Source of the DNA: Anagrus nilaparvatae
Taxonomy: Eukaryota > Arthropoda > Insecta > Hymenoptera > Mymaridae
Assembly (NCBI GenBank): GCA_022575985.1
Contig: JAKSXM010000137.1
Location: 22,276,001 to 22,340,000 of the forward strand
Direction: 5' to 3'
DNA length: 64,000 bases
The position numbers and the translations under genes are program-made. Under the pieces are notes generated by a model, which ran no database searches, was not told the origin of the DNA, and saw nothing but the letters and a program-made list of their open reading frames with translations. Of this stretch, positions 51,222 to 63,749 are shown piece after piece (position 1 is the stretch's first letter; every line of letters begins with the position of its first letter).

Positions 51222-53344
51222 TATAAAATAAAAATAAAAAATATTGTAAAATTAATATTTTATAATTTTTCAATAAAATATTTTGTTAAGTTAATAATAG
51301 AAGAACATTATTTTTTTTATTCTTGTACATTATTGGAATTTTAATTTTACGATAAAAAAAAATCGATATTTAGAATGTGCTATAATTAAATACATTGAAT
51401 TACATTTTATAAGATAAATTTTGTTTTATTTTATACAAGTATTTTTAAACTATGCAATAAAAAAGTAAAAATTTCAGTTATTGTAAGTATTTTAATTAGA
51501 TAATAGATAATTAATAAATTATAAAACTTTCTAAACAATGAAGTCTTACATGCAAGACTTCGCATAAAAATTTTTAATGTAAAAAGTAGGTAATGGATAT
51601 ATTTCAAAAATATTTAAAATACGATTTTTAAATTATTTATGGGCTAAAATTTTTTAGGAAAATATGTCGTCGAATGGCCACGTTGATTTTATGCTTACTC
51701 TGTAAAAAATTAAATTATTTTTCTTTCACTGAACATTAGAAAAAGGTTTAAAAATAACTGAAGTTTATTTTATGCACGGAATAGGTATTAAATACGACAT
51801 AAACATAAATTTTCTGCAGCCAATTCAGAAAAAGCTTGCAATGGAAGAGTAAGTTTTTAAAATAAAAATTCAAGGAAAAATTATTTATGTATAAGACGAC
51901 AAGTTTCATATTCAGAAGAGTATGAGAACATAACCCCATTGACAAAAAGCAAAATTAAAATTGGCACCAAATTTGGGTAAAATTTTTAATAATTTGTATT
52001 CAAATAACCAGTCATCAACATAAGCCATCTTGCCAAAATAATTGCTGAGTTTTGTTAAATTTCATACAATAATATGTGTTTCATACAAAATTTAATTTAC
52101 AGTTTGCAATATAATATAACTCTAAAGATTTTGTTCAAAAACACATTATAAGAAGATTTTACGTGTAATTAATTAAATAATATATTATATAAAATTATAG
52201 TTGTTTCTTAAATGTCCTTTTTATTAGAAAATAAAGGTACATGTACACAGCAGTACAGTATAAAACTTTAATATATATAACAGTACAATAAATTAACTTT
52301 ATACAGTTTCATATAAGGTATAATAACATATAATAATAATTGAAAGTAGCTCTTTATATTAAACAAACTTTATAATATAAACAAGAATATGTAGAAAATT
52401 TATTATATTTAATAGATTTATAATAAGCTTTAGTATAATGAAATTTATTATAATTATATTTATAATCACTTTATTAAACTTTTAATTTAAATTTTATTTA
52501 CATTTTATTTCAATGCTTACATCATTAAAGTTCTTTTACTATTTCATGTTCAATTTATTAAACTAATTATTTAATTATTATTTTACTTAATTCTAATGAA
52601 TCATTTTTTTTTTGGAAAATTTTATGTCGATTCGTGATTTAATGTGTAATTTTTCAACTTGATATTTTATTCTACCCAAGTTTAAATCCAGCGTATCAGT
52701 GTATTTTTTTTTATTTTTTTTTATTTTTTTTTATCCTTTTTTTTAACAAGAATAAATTCGATTATATATTTATATATAGATCAGAAAACTTATATAAATC
52801 AGAAAAATAAACTTTTATAAGTTTTTATAATAATAGAAAAGTTTCAAAAGTCTAGTGATTTTTTAAAGAACTTACAATAAGACTTTACCAAAAGACTTTT
52901 GTTAGTAACTAAGTAAGATTGATGCGCAAAGAAATTTTATTTAAACGCACGATGAAAGTAACATGTATCTATAAAAAGATTGATAAGTACCAGAAAATTT
53001 TACGAATATTGCAATTTGACGAAAGGGATAATCTGATTTGAATTGAGGCGTTTATTCTGGTTAAAATAAATCGTCAATTTCCCGGATTTAAATTTTGTGC
53101 CCAAGTTTTGTGTTAAACTCAAACAGCAATTTTTAATTCCTTATCTCGTGTGAAATCTCAAACTAAACAAGATATAAGTTTCATCTTAATTGTGGATTAT
53201 AAAAAGGCCGATTGATGGAAAACAAAAAAAACTAATCATCAGAATTTTTTCTTGACATTTTTTGATTTTGAAAACTTTTTTTCAATTTTTTCATTATGAA
53301 AAATTTGTATTTTACTGGTTGTTTCAGGGAAATGTTTCAGGGAA
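51222..53344. other. AT-rich sequence upstream of the Elk start-codon exon
   Basis: Since the Elk exon at 51220 begins at a splice acceptor, at least the proximal part is intron of the Elk 5' region. I found no upstream exon or promoter. A (T9A)-like run lies near 52705-52735. No other feature is supported. Confidence 0.6.
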
Positions 53345-53650
53345 AATAAATAAAACACTGGTGTAAGTTTATTAATAGTTTCTTCAACGTCTAAATAGTT
53401 GGCGGCCCTGAAAAGGGCCTTAACACACTCTCTAGCACACTAAGCACAAGAATACTTTTCAAGCATTCACATACGCACATATTTACTCACAAACCTTTTT
53501 GAAGTTCACTCACTTTCTTTTTCCAGCTGCCTAGATTCGAACATTTATTGACAGCTGAACAACACTGGATTTAGCCAGACATAAAAATTCTCTTTTAACA
53601 AAGAAACAAGAAGAACCAAATTCAAGCGTCATGACGATGACGTGCAGCGT
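53345..53650 (-). repeat. 3' LTR of the gag-only BEL/Pao element (diverged, shortened)
   Basis: It aligns with 55370-55758: AAATAAAACACT, TTTATTAATAGTTTCTTCAA, CTAAATAGTTGG, TTTACTCACAAACC, GACAGCTGAAC and GCGTC near the outer end. Compared with the right copy it lacks about 60 bp (the region between GAAGTTCACT and AGCTGCCTAGATTCGAA) and has many substitutions. The complement carries an AATAAA near the end. The edges are approximate because the outer parts no longer match. Confidence 0.7.
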
Positions 53651-53839
53651 AAATCAAGCTTCCAAAGTTAGAAAGTTATGCTAGAAATGTTAGCGCACGA
53701 GTGCTTGCCCTTGTACCTTTTAGAATCACTTGTAATATTTTAAGGATCGTATTATCGTCTCTTCACGCGGACTTGGAATGATTATGAGTCGCGTTTACCA
53801 ATGAGCTGGGTGTAGACGTAGATTTCGGATTAGATTCGT

Positions 53840-55261
53840 TCAATGCAGTAAAGTATTATGACCCCCATAGCATCCCGGCTTCTTGCAAACAGATGCCTTA
53901 CATCGCCAAAATTCATGACCTATTTTAAAGCATTTATAACAGCGTTCTTTTGTCCTTATCCAGTTGTAACGATCACTAGGATTCATATCTAAGAAACTCT
54001 TACAAGTGTAAATTTGATGTGTCTCATCATCGCAAAAGTAGCACTTTCCGAAGCTTTTTTGCCTTCTTGCCGTATTTATGGCATGTACTCTTCTACCCGC
54101 TGGGCGCTTATCATCCCGTTTTTCTATCTCACGAGGTGGCCCTCGTAGTATTCTTACAGTGCCAGCATTAATGGCCAACTGCGCTTCACGGTCTAAAAAT
54201 TCTCCCAATGATTTCATGTTAGACGGGATAGCTAAGCTACTCATATACTCGTTATATTTGTAAACCATGGCCATCGGCAACTTACTCATTAAATCTTCTA
54301 AAAGTTCTATATTGTTTATGTAATCGGAGTGACCAACTGAAAGAATTGCTGCTACATTGTTTTTAACTACAGAAGCGAAAGAGATAATATCTATTTTACC
54401 GGAAGTTAATTTTGGAAGCTTCCGAATAGCTTTAACCAAATTCAGAACAACTTCAGTCCTATTCCCGTAACGGTGCTCTAAGGCATTCATGTTTTCTCGA
54501 ACACTATCAGTGGTCATCATTAAACTTGCATTGGTATCACGTGCCTTTCGCTGTATGTTCTCGGCATTGCTAAACTCTCCCAAAATTGTTGAATGTTCGA
54601 AGGCTTTGTTAAAGCGTAGCCTTTCTAAGTTATCCCCACTATAGGATAATTTTTGTTTTGGGTCAGTCAGATGGTTTAATAAGCCAGACTGCCTACTATT
54701 TGGAGTCGAACTCCTTAGTTCTCGAAAACCTTCAGCTACAGGCTGCATTACCGATGCTGAGATGCTACCATCTGTTTGAGATGTCGAAGTTTGGTCAACA
54801 AGTGTTTGCAATGCAGATGCAGTTGCTAATTGCATCTCTATTTGCTCTCGTTCCGCATTAAGCAAACGCAACTTAGCACGAATTGTATCTATATCAACTT
54901 CTAACTTGCGCTTTCGTAAAAGCGCAACACTTTGCAGCTGATCCCTGGGGTCTTCCGTAGTATGTGTAGGACTGCCTTCCATAGTAACAAGCAGAGTATT
55001 TCTTTCACTTTCACCTGGCGTTTCAAAATTTATAAGAGTTGCTTCTTGTCCCCTCCCTACTAAACCATTCTCTACGGCAGACACCCGACCAAAATCACTT
55101 TCACTACCACTTTCACTTTCATTAATCTCTACTATTCTATTTCTGAGAACCCGACCTGGAACATCAAGGCGCCCCGCTGCTTGTGCAGCCTGCGAATTGA
55201 TGCTATTTATTAATAGGATCGATGGGGAACCAAAGCCACGACCTCTTCTTCTTGGGGCCAT
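53840..55261 (-). CDS. BEL/Pao-type retrotransposon Gag, intact ORF without pol
   Basis: An uninterrupted 473-codon ORF. The N-terminal third is Arg/Ser/Glu-rich, followed by a predicted helical segment with heptad-like residues (about 115-150). The middle (about 205-370) matches the capsid-like part of BEL/Pao Gag (FEHSTILGEFSNAENI; VRKLPKL-like VKAIRKLPKL; VGHSDYINNIELL; LMSKLPMAM). The C-terminus has two perfect C-x2-C-x4-H-x4-C knuckles (CYFCDDETHQIYTC, CYKCFKIGHEFWRC) and a third Cys/His cluster ending HNTLLH. In relatives, HTLLH is followed directly by protease and pol. Here a stop follows at once, and LTR-like sequence begins about 190 bp later. It is therefore a gag-only derivative, either a non-autonomous element or a retained gag gene. 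Confidence 0.9.
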   Translation of the reverse strand: MAPRRRGRGFGSPSILLINSINSQAAQAAGRLDVPGRVLRNRIVEINESESGSESDFGRVSAVENGLVGRGQEATLINFETPGESERNTLLVTMEGSPTHTTEDPRDQLQSVALLRKRKLEVDIDTIRAKLRLLNAEREQIEMQLATASALQTLVDQTSTSQTDGSISASVMQPVAEGFRELRSSTPNSRQSGLLNHLTDPKQKLSYSGDNLERLRFNKAFEHSTILGEFSNAENIQRKARDTNASLMMTTDSVRENMNALEHRYGNRTEVVLNLVKAIRKLPKLTSGKIDIISFASVVKNNVAAILSVGHSDYINNIELLEDLMSKLPMAMVYKYNEYMSSLAIPSNMKSLGEFLDREAQLAINAGTVRILRGPPREIEKRDDKRPAGRRVHAINTARRQKSFGKCYFCDDETHQIYTCKSFLDMNPSDRYNWIRTKERCYKCFKIGHEFWRCKASVCKKPGCYGGHNTLLH

Positions 55262-55308
55262 ATTATGTACAAAAATTTATACCAGGTTATTATATCTTGT
55301 TAATTTTT

Positions 55309-55326
55309 TCCCGGGTTTCGGCACCA
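55309..55326 (-). other. Primer-binding site of the gag-only element
   Basis: On the minus strand TGGTGCCGAAACCCGGGA lies one base after the end of the right-hand LTR (…TGTTAACA, complement of 55335-55328) and about 50 bp before the gag start. TGG pairs with the CCA tail of a tRNA, as expected for an LTR-element primer site. The tRNA species was not determined. Confidence 0.75.
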
Positions 55327-55327
55327 A

Positions 55328-55758
55328 TGTTAACATTTGAAAATAATATAATAGGGTAGGAAAAATAAATAAAACACTTATTTATTTAAATAAAACACTG
55401 ATTTAAGTTTATTAATAGTTTCTTCAAAGGCTAAATAGTTGGTGGCTCTGAAAGGGGCCTAAATACACTCTCATACACACTAAGTAGAAGAATACACTTC
55501 TCAAGCATTTGCATACACACAGATTTACTCACAAACCTGTTTGAAGTCTACTGACTTCCTCTTGGTTTGAAACTGCCACTGTAGCTAACCACAACCAACT
55601 TGTTGACTAATGCAGACCTCAGCCGCCTAAATTCGAATATATATTGACAGCTGAACTACGCTGGATCACCACTAGGATCACCCACATATACAAATTAACT
55701 TTCAGTACAGAAACAAAAAGAACAAAATTCAAGCGTCGTCACAATGACGTGCAGCACA
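55328..55758 (-). repeat. 5' LTR of the gag-only BEL/Pao element
   Basis: It is about 430 bp, next to the primer-binding site and ending TGTTAACA in element orientation. It shares its body with 53345-53650 but contains a duplicated AAATAAAACACT segment (55364-55401) and an extra 60 bp or so. AATAAA polyadenylation-type words occur near its end. The start (near TGCTGCACGTCA, about 55758) is inferred from where similarity to the other copy fades. Confidence 0.72.
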
Positions 55759-55890
55759 TACCATGCTCTCACAGGTAGCAAAGAGCCAAAAACGTGCAAC
55801 AGGTACAGCGGAGAAAGCAATAATTGATCAATCAAAGCGAATACCCAAAGCCAAGCATTGTACCGTTTAAGGTGGCGTAGGTGTATTTAC

Positions 55891-55924
55891 CTATACATAT
55901 ATATATATATATACATATATATAC

Positions 55925-55961
<37 letters not shown>

Positions 55962-55988
55962 TATATGTATACATATACTATACATATA
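55891..55988. repeat. (AT)n microsatellite with interspersed AC/GT
   Basis: Nearly 100 bp of alternating TA with occasional ACAT or GTAT. It abuts the outer side of the right LTR region. It gives rise to false open frames rich in Tyr and Ile on both strands. Confidence 0.9.
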
Positions 55989-58900
55989 ATGCAAACAACG
56001 AGAACGACGTGTAGTGCGCGCGCAGTACGGTCCCACCCGTTCCAGCTCAAGAATATTGTTCATTTCAACAAGGCCCAATGCTATGAATATATGGCTATGA
56101 GAGACGCATGACAAACATATATCTAGTCCGCTTTAATTCAAACAATATTTTTAACACTCAGCTTTATAGTCAAATGATGTAAATTTGTTTGTGCATATGT
56201 TATATAATTAATTCACTATTTATGGACGCAGATATCAATTTTTTTACCAATTTTGTATTATAATTACTCATTTTTATTTTGTATTTAAGCATTTAGTTAA
56301 AATTTCAATCAAAGCTGCTCTAGCGTGTAGAATAAAAGATGTTGTTCACCTTTTTTCCTTTTTTTTTAAATAATAACATTTTTTCAAAAACTTTAAATTA
56401 TAATTAATAATAGGCGAAAAATTCTACATAAATAACTTTAACTTATATTTTCTATCATTGTTTATTGTTTATATCATCTTTTTAAATACACAGAAAATGT
56501 GTTGCAGTAGTGAAAACTATTTTGCCATCTTCTCTATTCAAAGGTCTCTTTGACACCGATCTACGAAAACTTCAAACGCAGAATTTTCTTTTGAGAGTAG
56601 TATATTATAACAAATAATGGAATATTCAGACTTAAAATTCAATATTTTATCTCAATTTGACATGCACACTTTTGGTATAATATAAAATTTAACTAAGAAT
56701 TTAAAGATAATTAAATTTAATGTTCATGAAAGGATTATTAATAATCTTAAAGATTCCTGTTAATATATAATTAATTGAATATGAAACTCGGAAAAAAAAG
56801 AAAACGATTAAATTTTAATTATAAAATATTTTCAAGAAAATTCAGTGAAATGCTTTCATTTACTGAAGACTAATTAAATACAAAAGTTACAGTTGAAGTT
56901 CTATTAAAGAATTTCTAAGCTTACTTAAATTGCTCTATTATATTATTTCCCTTTTGTGTACTGACAAACTGGAAATATTCTTTTCAAAATTTACTGTCGA
57001 ATATTTTTAACCAAAGTTTAAGAATTACAAAAAATTTAAGAATAAATAATAATATGAAAATCTTAAATAAAACTCTGAAAATCTTATTTTAATTTTTTTG
57101 CATCTTATTTAAATAATCATTTTCCAAACTTGTTATTAATTAAATTTAATTTAATTATAAAAAATAATTAATTTTTTTAGTTATTTTTCATTTTAATTAT
57201 GAAAACATCCGAATTGCCTCTTGTAATCTTTATTTTTTAGAATCTGATACTCTTAATGAAAAAAAATTGCAATTTATATATAAATACTGTTTAAAAATAA
57301 TTATAATTTAATTGAATTTTATTTCTTACTAAATAAGCTAAATTGCAATAAATTTCTTTTTTTTTTCTTTTAAGAAGAAAAAAATATACAAAAATATAAA
57401 AAGTAAAAACCATGCTTACCTAAAGTATGAAAATTTTTTATAAAATAATATACTATACTGTTAGGTAATTGTGTACATTTTAGATATAATTTATATTTAA
57501 ACATAAATAAAAGAATACGAATAAATTATGTAATTTTTTTTCACTCTTAATTGTTGTTTTTTTACACCAGAATTTATAAGCTGGTGTATTTAAGGTGATA
57601 TTAATTACGGAAGACTAGACAATGTAAGTATAAAAAGTGACGCTTCAGGCTAAATGCAAGATATAAAAAGTTATAAATGGTTTAGGTAACTTTAAAGTTT
57701 TCTTGATGAGTGAAACTTGGGAAAAGATTATTATTAAAAGATTGTTATTAATGTTTTTCAATTTTCGGTCCCTAATGTAATTTTGTTTGAAGAGTATGCT
57801 CTGTATTAGACACAACTATTAATTGTTATTTCATTACAAAGAAACTGGAAAGATTAAGAAATAGAGCTGAGTATTTGTAAATAGTAACGGCAAAAAACGC
57901 AACATAAATAGCAGAAGAAACCTAAAAAAATAATATTTTTAACCTAAAGCTCTCAGTAAAAAATAGCAAACCAACATAAAACAAATATCATTGCTTATCG
58001 AATATATGCTATTGTTTTATATTTAAAAATCAAAATATTTACAAACGATATAATATCAATGACCGTATAATTTATAAAACAAATTGAAATGTAAACAACA
58101 AAAAAATATTGAACCTGACCTATTAATAAATGCGTAAATATAAATTTTCTAAATATAATTAGTACAAGGTTAAAGAACAGATTTCTAATTACATACAATT
58201 TATTTATACAGCTGAATAAATAATTTAAAAAAAAAATATTCTATACTGAAAAAAAAATCAGCTGGGTTCTTTTATAGTATTCAAACAAATGTACATTTTA
58301 CTTAAAACATATATAAAAAATTTAAAAAAAAAATAATTTTCTGTAACTTAAAATGCGAGTCCCAAAACAGCACTTAAAAAAATGTTTTTTAAATTTTCCG
58401 TTTACGGAATATTTTTTTCAGTGTAATATTTTTTAAAAAAATATATAAATCTTTTTACTTTATAATTTTTATTTACTAACTGCATAATTACGCTAATAAA
58501 ATAATTTTATTATTCATAAAAAAAATTTCAAGTACATTCTAAGTATTATCATTTTTTTTTTAAAGAAAAACTTTTATATATTTTTTTTCGTTCTTGTTTT
58601 GTTTTTTGTTTTTTAAAGAATTTCAAGAAAATATATTTAATTCAATCATATGTTTTGTGTTTTATTAAACTACAGAGATTACGATATAATATTTTTATAT
58701 GAAAAAAGAAAAAACATACAATTTTTTTTTTAATAAAGTCGACCTATATAGATAACAAGTACCATGATATTTAAAATTTTCATTTATTTTTATTTTAATT
58801 ATATATACTAGAAAGATATTTAGAAAAATATTTTCATTACTATGGAATTCTTCATTAGGTTTTAGTAAAAAATTGTATTTATATGAGCTTGTTTTCTAAT

Positions 58901-61900
58901 TTTTTAATAAAAAATAAAGTGCAAAAGTCTTTTAATAGAAAACAAAATAAAAATGGTTCGAATTTAAGCCCACTGGACTCCCATAGACTCGAAATTATGG
59001 TCCAGAAAGTTTACTTCCCTCCCCCCGCTTTTCCTATAAATTGCGATCAGCTAATAGTGTACTTACGGGTCGTGTCCAAAAAGGTAAAGATTGCTGATCG
59101 CACATAAACTAAGATTTGGGACAAGCGACCATAAAATTGGCGAGAAACGATTCGTTTTTCGGCCGCACGATGGCCAAGAAATACTTTCTTTCTGGCAGCT
59201 GACCAGAAAAATTAATTTTTTGTAACATTGGAAGCTAAAAACTACTGAATTTACATAAAATGATTGCATACAAAATTTTCCAAAATCTTGTAACTGATTC
59301 CTGGCTTGTTTAAAATATTTTTGCACAAAATTTTTTAATGCCAATAAATCCATAAGATTTTATTAAATTAAAGAAGACTTTGGGGAATGAGTTCAGGGGA
59401 ACTAAATTTTAAGGCGTCTGAAATTTCGAAAGCTAAAATCCTAAACTAAAGAGACGAGTTTGAATAAAATAAAGTTGCTGAACTAAAAAACGGATGTTCC
59501 AACGCGCAGAATATATTAAAAAATAAAAAATTAATACTTTTTAAATATAGGTATTAAAAATAGTAGATTCACATTTTAAGTAAAAGCTCAGAAAACTATA
59601 AAAAAAAAGCTTTATTTGTTTAAATTTCAATAGCCAGTCTAATATAAAAAATAGAAATCAGATAACTTTGTATAATATATCAAAAGCTTTTTCTTTTTAT
59701 CACATGATTAATAAATGAATATTTTGCTCTTGAGATAGATAGTAAACTACACAAGACCCAAGAGAATAAAAAATGTAAACTTAAACCGTATAACTAGAGA
59801 AAAATCTGATTTATAACCTTTTTTAATTAAAGATATATCATTTTATATATAATTTTTTATATATAATATATAATAATGATAATAATTTTAATTTAATGTA
59901 TAATTTTTAAAATAAATCATTTTTTTTACAAATATGTTTTACGACGTACTATACGATTACGATTATTAATGGAAAACTAATATTATTCGTTATTTTGTGA
60001 TAGTTTCTATTATTGAAATAATTTTTCTTGAAAAGAGATTTTTACAGTGAAGTTATGTAAAGTTTCCAAAAGAAATTAGGTCATAACTTAATGATATTTT
60101 TTAATTTGATATTATGATAATTTTTCTTCACTGTTTTTTCAAGGATTTTTATTAGATACTTTGCAATTTATTACAAACTTATTTTAAAGTGCGAAGAGAC
60201 CCTAAGCTCAAAGATTTCTGCATATAAATTTCGGATTATCTGACCAAGAAACTGACAGTTTCATAGATTTGATTTTTTTTCAGGAACCCCTATTATTCCA
60301 AAGTCTGTAAAATACTTCTCGGTCAATCAATTCTTTTAATTATTGAAAATATTCATTTTTTCCGTCAATTAATTCCTATTTCTTATTTTTTTATTCTTTT
60401 TAGTTTAACCCAACTTAGCCAAAGCTAAAAATTTTTAAATTGTACTTTAATATTTATAATAAAAAATTATTGCATTGCGTGTAAAATTTTGTGCCAGTTA
60501 CGATCCACTTATAACAAAATAAATTTTTAATCTTTATGGGCTGTACTGGTCAATTATATTCCAGTAAAAATACTCTCTGAATGTACATTTCCTGTGCTCT
60601 AAATGGACCACTCACCGAATTTAAATTTCATAATAAAATAGAAGTTACAAATTTTTTTTCAATAAACAACAAAAAAAATATAAAAATTTTAATAACATTA
60701 ATTAATCTATTCAAAGATTTTCTGTAAACAAAATCTTAAAATAGATTCGAATTAAAATGTCAATTATTGATTTCATCTTTCGTAAATTATTATTATATTC
60801 TAAGAATAAATCTAAATTTTAAAAATGAACTTTATATAAATTATATACGCACGTACTAGCCTAGGAGTTATTTTTATAAAATTTTTGGTTTCTCGATTAT
60901 CAAATAAAAAATCGGTATTATTTAGATCCACAAAAAAGTGTCTAAAAATTGTAGGTCATTAGTCGGCTTTTAATTACTGCGTTAAAACCGTTTACGATTC
61001 ATTTGGTTGGTTATCAAATTTTGGAAATATTATTTTTATGGAAAACACCGCCAAATAACATGCAATAATTAAGAATCTCAGTCAGTTCTTTAAAAAAAAT
61101 CCTACAATACTTAGAAGCACACTAAATTTTACCCGGTAATCGTAAAATCTAAGCAACTTTTTAAAATAATTACCAGTCTAATATATAAATACGTGATTAA
61201 ATTTATAAAATATATATATATTTATTTTACATAAATGCATTTAATTAAAATATTAAATACAATTCAAATAGTACCGATATTATCTATGTTAAGATAAATT
61301 TAGTAATTTACATGAGTCATAATTTTCTATGTACTCAAATTTTAATAATTTAAAAGCATACTACTTGATTTAAATAAACAATTATTTATTAGATTTCTTA
61401 CCTTTTATCATTTTGACTAAAAGTACCTTAATTTAACACAGTAAATATTATTTAAAAAATTTAATTAAAAATATTAATGCTAAATGATCGAAGTCTATTG
61501 AGATACTAAAAAATTTTGACAGTCTATTAGAAGATTTTTTTAAAAAAGAAAATTATAAAAAGTTTATAAATAGATCAGACGACTAAAACAGAACTCTTTT
61601 TTTTTAATGTATCCGAAAGTTTTGTATATATTTTTTTAAATTTATTTTTAATTTAGAAATCATTAATTAATTTTTGTTTTTTTGTTTTCTTTTTTTTGGG
61701 GGTTTTATTTATTTACGACTTTTTTAATATAAAAAAATGTTGTAAATAATAATTTTTTGACGTAGTTATAAAAATTTGGGTCGTTTATTGAGGTTTCATT
61801 ATAAGTTATTGAGAATTGGATTAAGAACTTGGTTTATTAAATTGGTGTATACATGAATTTTTCCAAAATGAAATTAAACCTCCTCAATTAAATTCAGTAG

Positions 61901-63749
61901 AAATCCAAAAAAAATACAAATTATTAAGATTTAGCAATTGTAAAAATCTAATAAACTAGCATCTGATTAAGCAATAATTTACAATCTAATAAAATTTTAA
62001 AATTTTCGAACAATAAATTCAATTTTTTTACAAAAAAAGTAAAGAAAAACTAATGAATTTAACTAATAAAATAGAATTTATCAAGTGAAAAAAATCGAAG
62101 CATGTTATATCAAAACTGCTTAGTATATGTATACGAAAATATATACCTATTGAGTATTAGTTCTATTGTAAAAATAATGATCGTCGTATAATATATTATT
62201 CATTTTCTTTTATTATACATTCTTTTCATGAAATAAAATCACTAATGGTAATATCATTAACCGCAAGAATGAACATATCACACTCTATCGACCTCAATGA
62301 AATATGGCTGCTGACTTTCTTGATTTCTGAACTGGTATTATTTTATACTTTTTTTTCTTTAATTAAAACACACTTTGTTGAATCTATTTTTCTATGCAGA
62401 ACTAACTTTTCTTGTCAATGTTGTTATATTTTGTACTGTTGTATTAAGCTAGAGCACATGGCAAGAGCCTCCTTAAATTCACGCGTTACAGTGGCAAGAC
62501 CATCTTATAAATGTGTGTGACATGTAAAATAGTGACCAAAAAGTTGTGTTGTAAAAATGTTACTTTTTTTAATTCAGTCCTCGTATTTATCCAGATAATA
62601 ATAGTAAATAAGAATTATTGCAAATAATTTAATTACAAAACGCTAATATAGTAAACATACAGCTGGACTACGTTCTCTATGCGAGATTGGAACCTACGAA
62701 CTAAGGATGCAATAAATTAATTAATAAACGCGCCTTACAGTATACATAGTTTATCACTGTATTCAAACATTTTTTATTCATATTTTCTTTTTTCGTTTTT
62801 TTTTATATGTAAAGAAACATTTTTTTATCTGTAAACCCATTTTTTTTAATAATGCTTGCTTTTTGTGTGCTTACAAATTTAAAAATACGAGTATTATTTT
62901 AAATGTGCCCAAATAAATAACATTAAGATTCTAAATATTTTTCTATTATATGACACCATGTACGCTGTTTTATATACGTATACGACGCAAGATATGTATT
63001 TAAAGCTTTTTCTTGAAGAAAATTTCCCATAATTGCATCAATGTATTGAATTTCCAGATTAAAATACTTTCAAACAGCGTACATTGATTCGGAATGCTTG
63101 CTATTAATGTATCAATGAATCCTTTACTAATACAGTTCTTTTAAGATCCCTGATTAAGTATTAACATGGATCATGTTTATAGGCAGGGGGGATACTTCAA
63201 GCATGTCATTTGAGGGGAGGGGGGTTCAAGAATAAGTCCGTTAAAGGGTTCTAGAATAATAAGGATTTTAGGACCTTAAATTTATATGAGTATCAATCAT
63301 CATCCTAGAATTTAGTAAATTATATTTATTTAATGAATACAAAATACTAGCGGTGATTTAAAGTGTAAATTTAAACATGCTCAATGTATGTTTGTGATTT
63401 TACAAACCGGTCGGAAGATTTTTACGGCAGTGTTTAGGTTATTGAAAAGTTATATTTTATAATATTATTCTCGAAAGTGAAATTAGTTTTCAAAGCTATT
63501 TATAACAGCTACTATCTTAAATTTCAATTAATAATTCCCTTATAAATACATGATGATTCCGCCAAAATGATCATCTCCCTGCAATTACAAGTCAAAATCT
63601 CTATTCATATTTATTTCAAATATCAATATTCATCTTATTATCTTTTTTATTAATTTATGTAATAAGGAATATTATTAATTGGATTTTCTGCAATCTTCGA
63701 ATGACTCCAGTCAAATCACGGTTTTGATTTTATAGTTAGTGGTCACCAC
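55989..63749. other. AT-rich region without a supported gene
   Basis: I find no coding exon. Small landmarks: a MITE candidate at 58242-58424; a less AT-rich patch at 58960-59230, with TGCGATCAGC and GCTGATCGCA about 60 bp apart (near 59041-59100); a possible tRNA-like relic at 62660-62745. The open frame 62245-62520 is Cys-rich but has no known domain. This may be Elk upstream intron or intergenic DNA. Confidence 0.6.
58242..58424. mobile_element. Candidate MITE
   Basis: TATACTGAAAAAAAAATC at the left and ATATTTTTTTCAGTGTA at the right form short inverted ends around about 180 bp, flanked by TA. The ends resemble those of the element at 15083-15427 (CACTG/CAGTG), but the interior is low-complexity, so the match could be chance. 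Confidence 0.4.

Noticed and set aside
55832..56114. Three overlapping frames rich in Tyr and Ile
   Set aside because: Translation of the (AT)n microsatellite.
62245..62520. Cys-containing 91-codon frame
   Set aside because: Cysteines do not form a known finger or secreted-peptide pattern and no signal peptide is convincing.
62660..62745. tRNA-like segment (complement has TAAGGCGCG and GGTTCCAATCTC, resembling A and B boxes)
   Set aside because: No acceptor stem or anticodon stem pairs properly; at best a decayed tRNA or SINE fragment.
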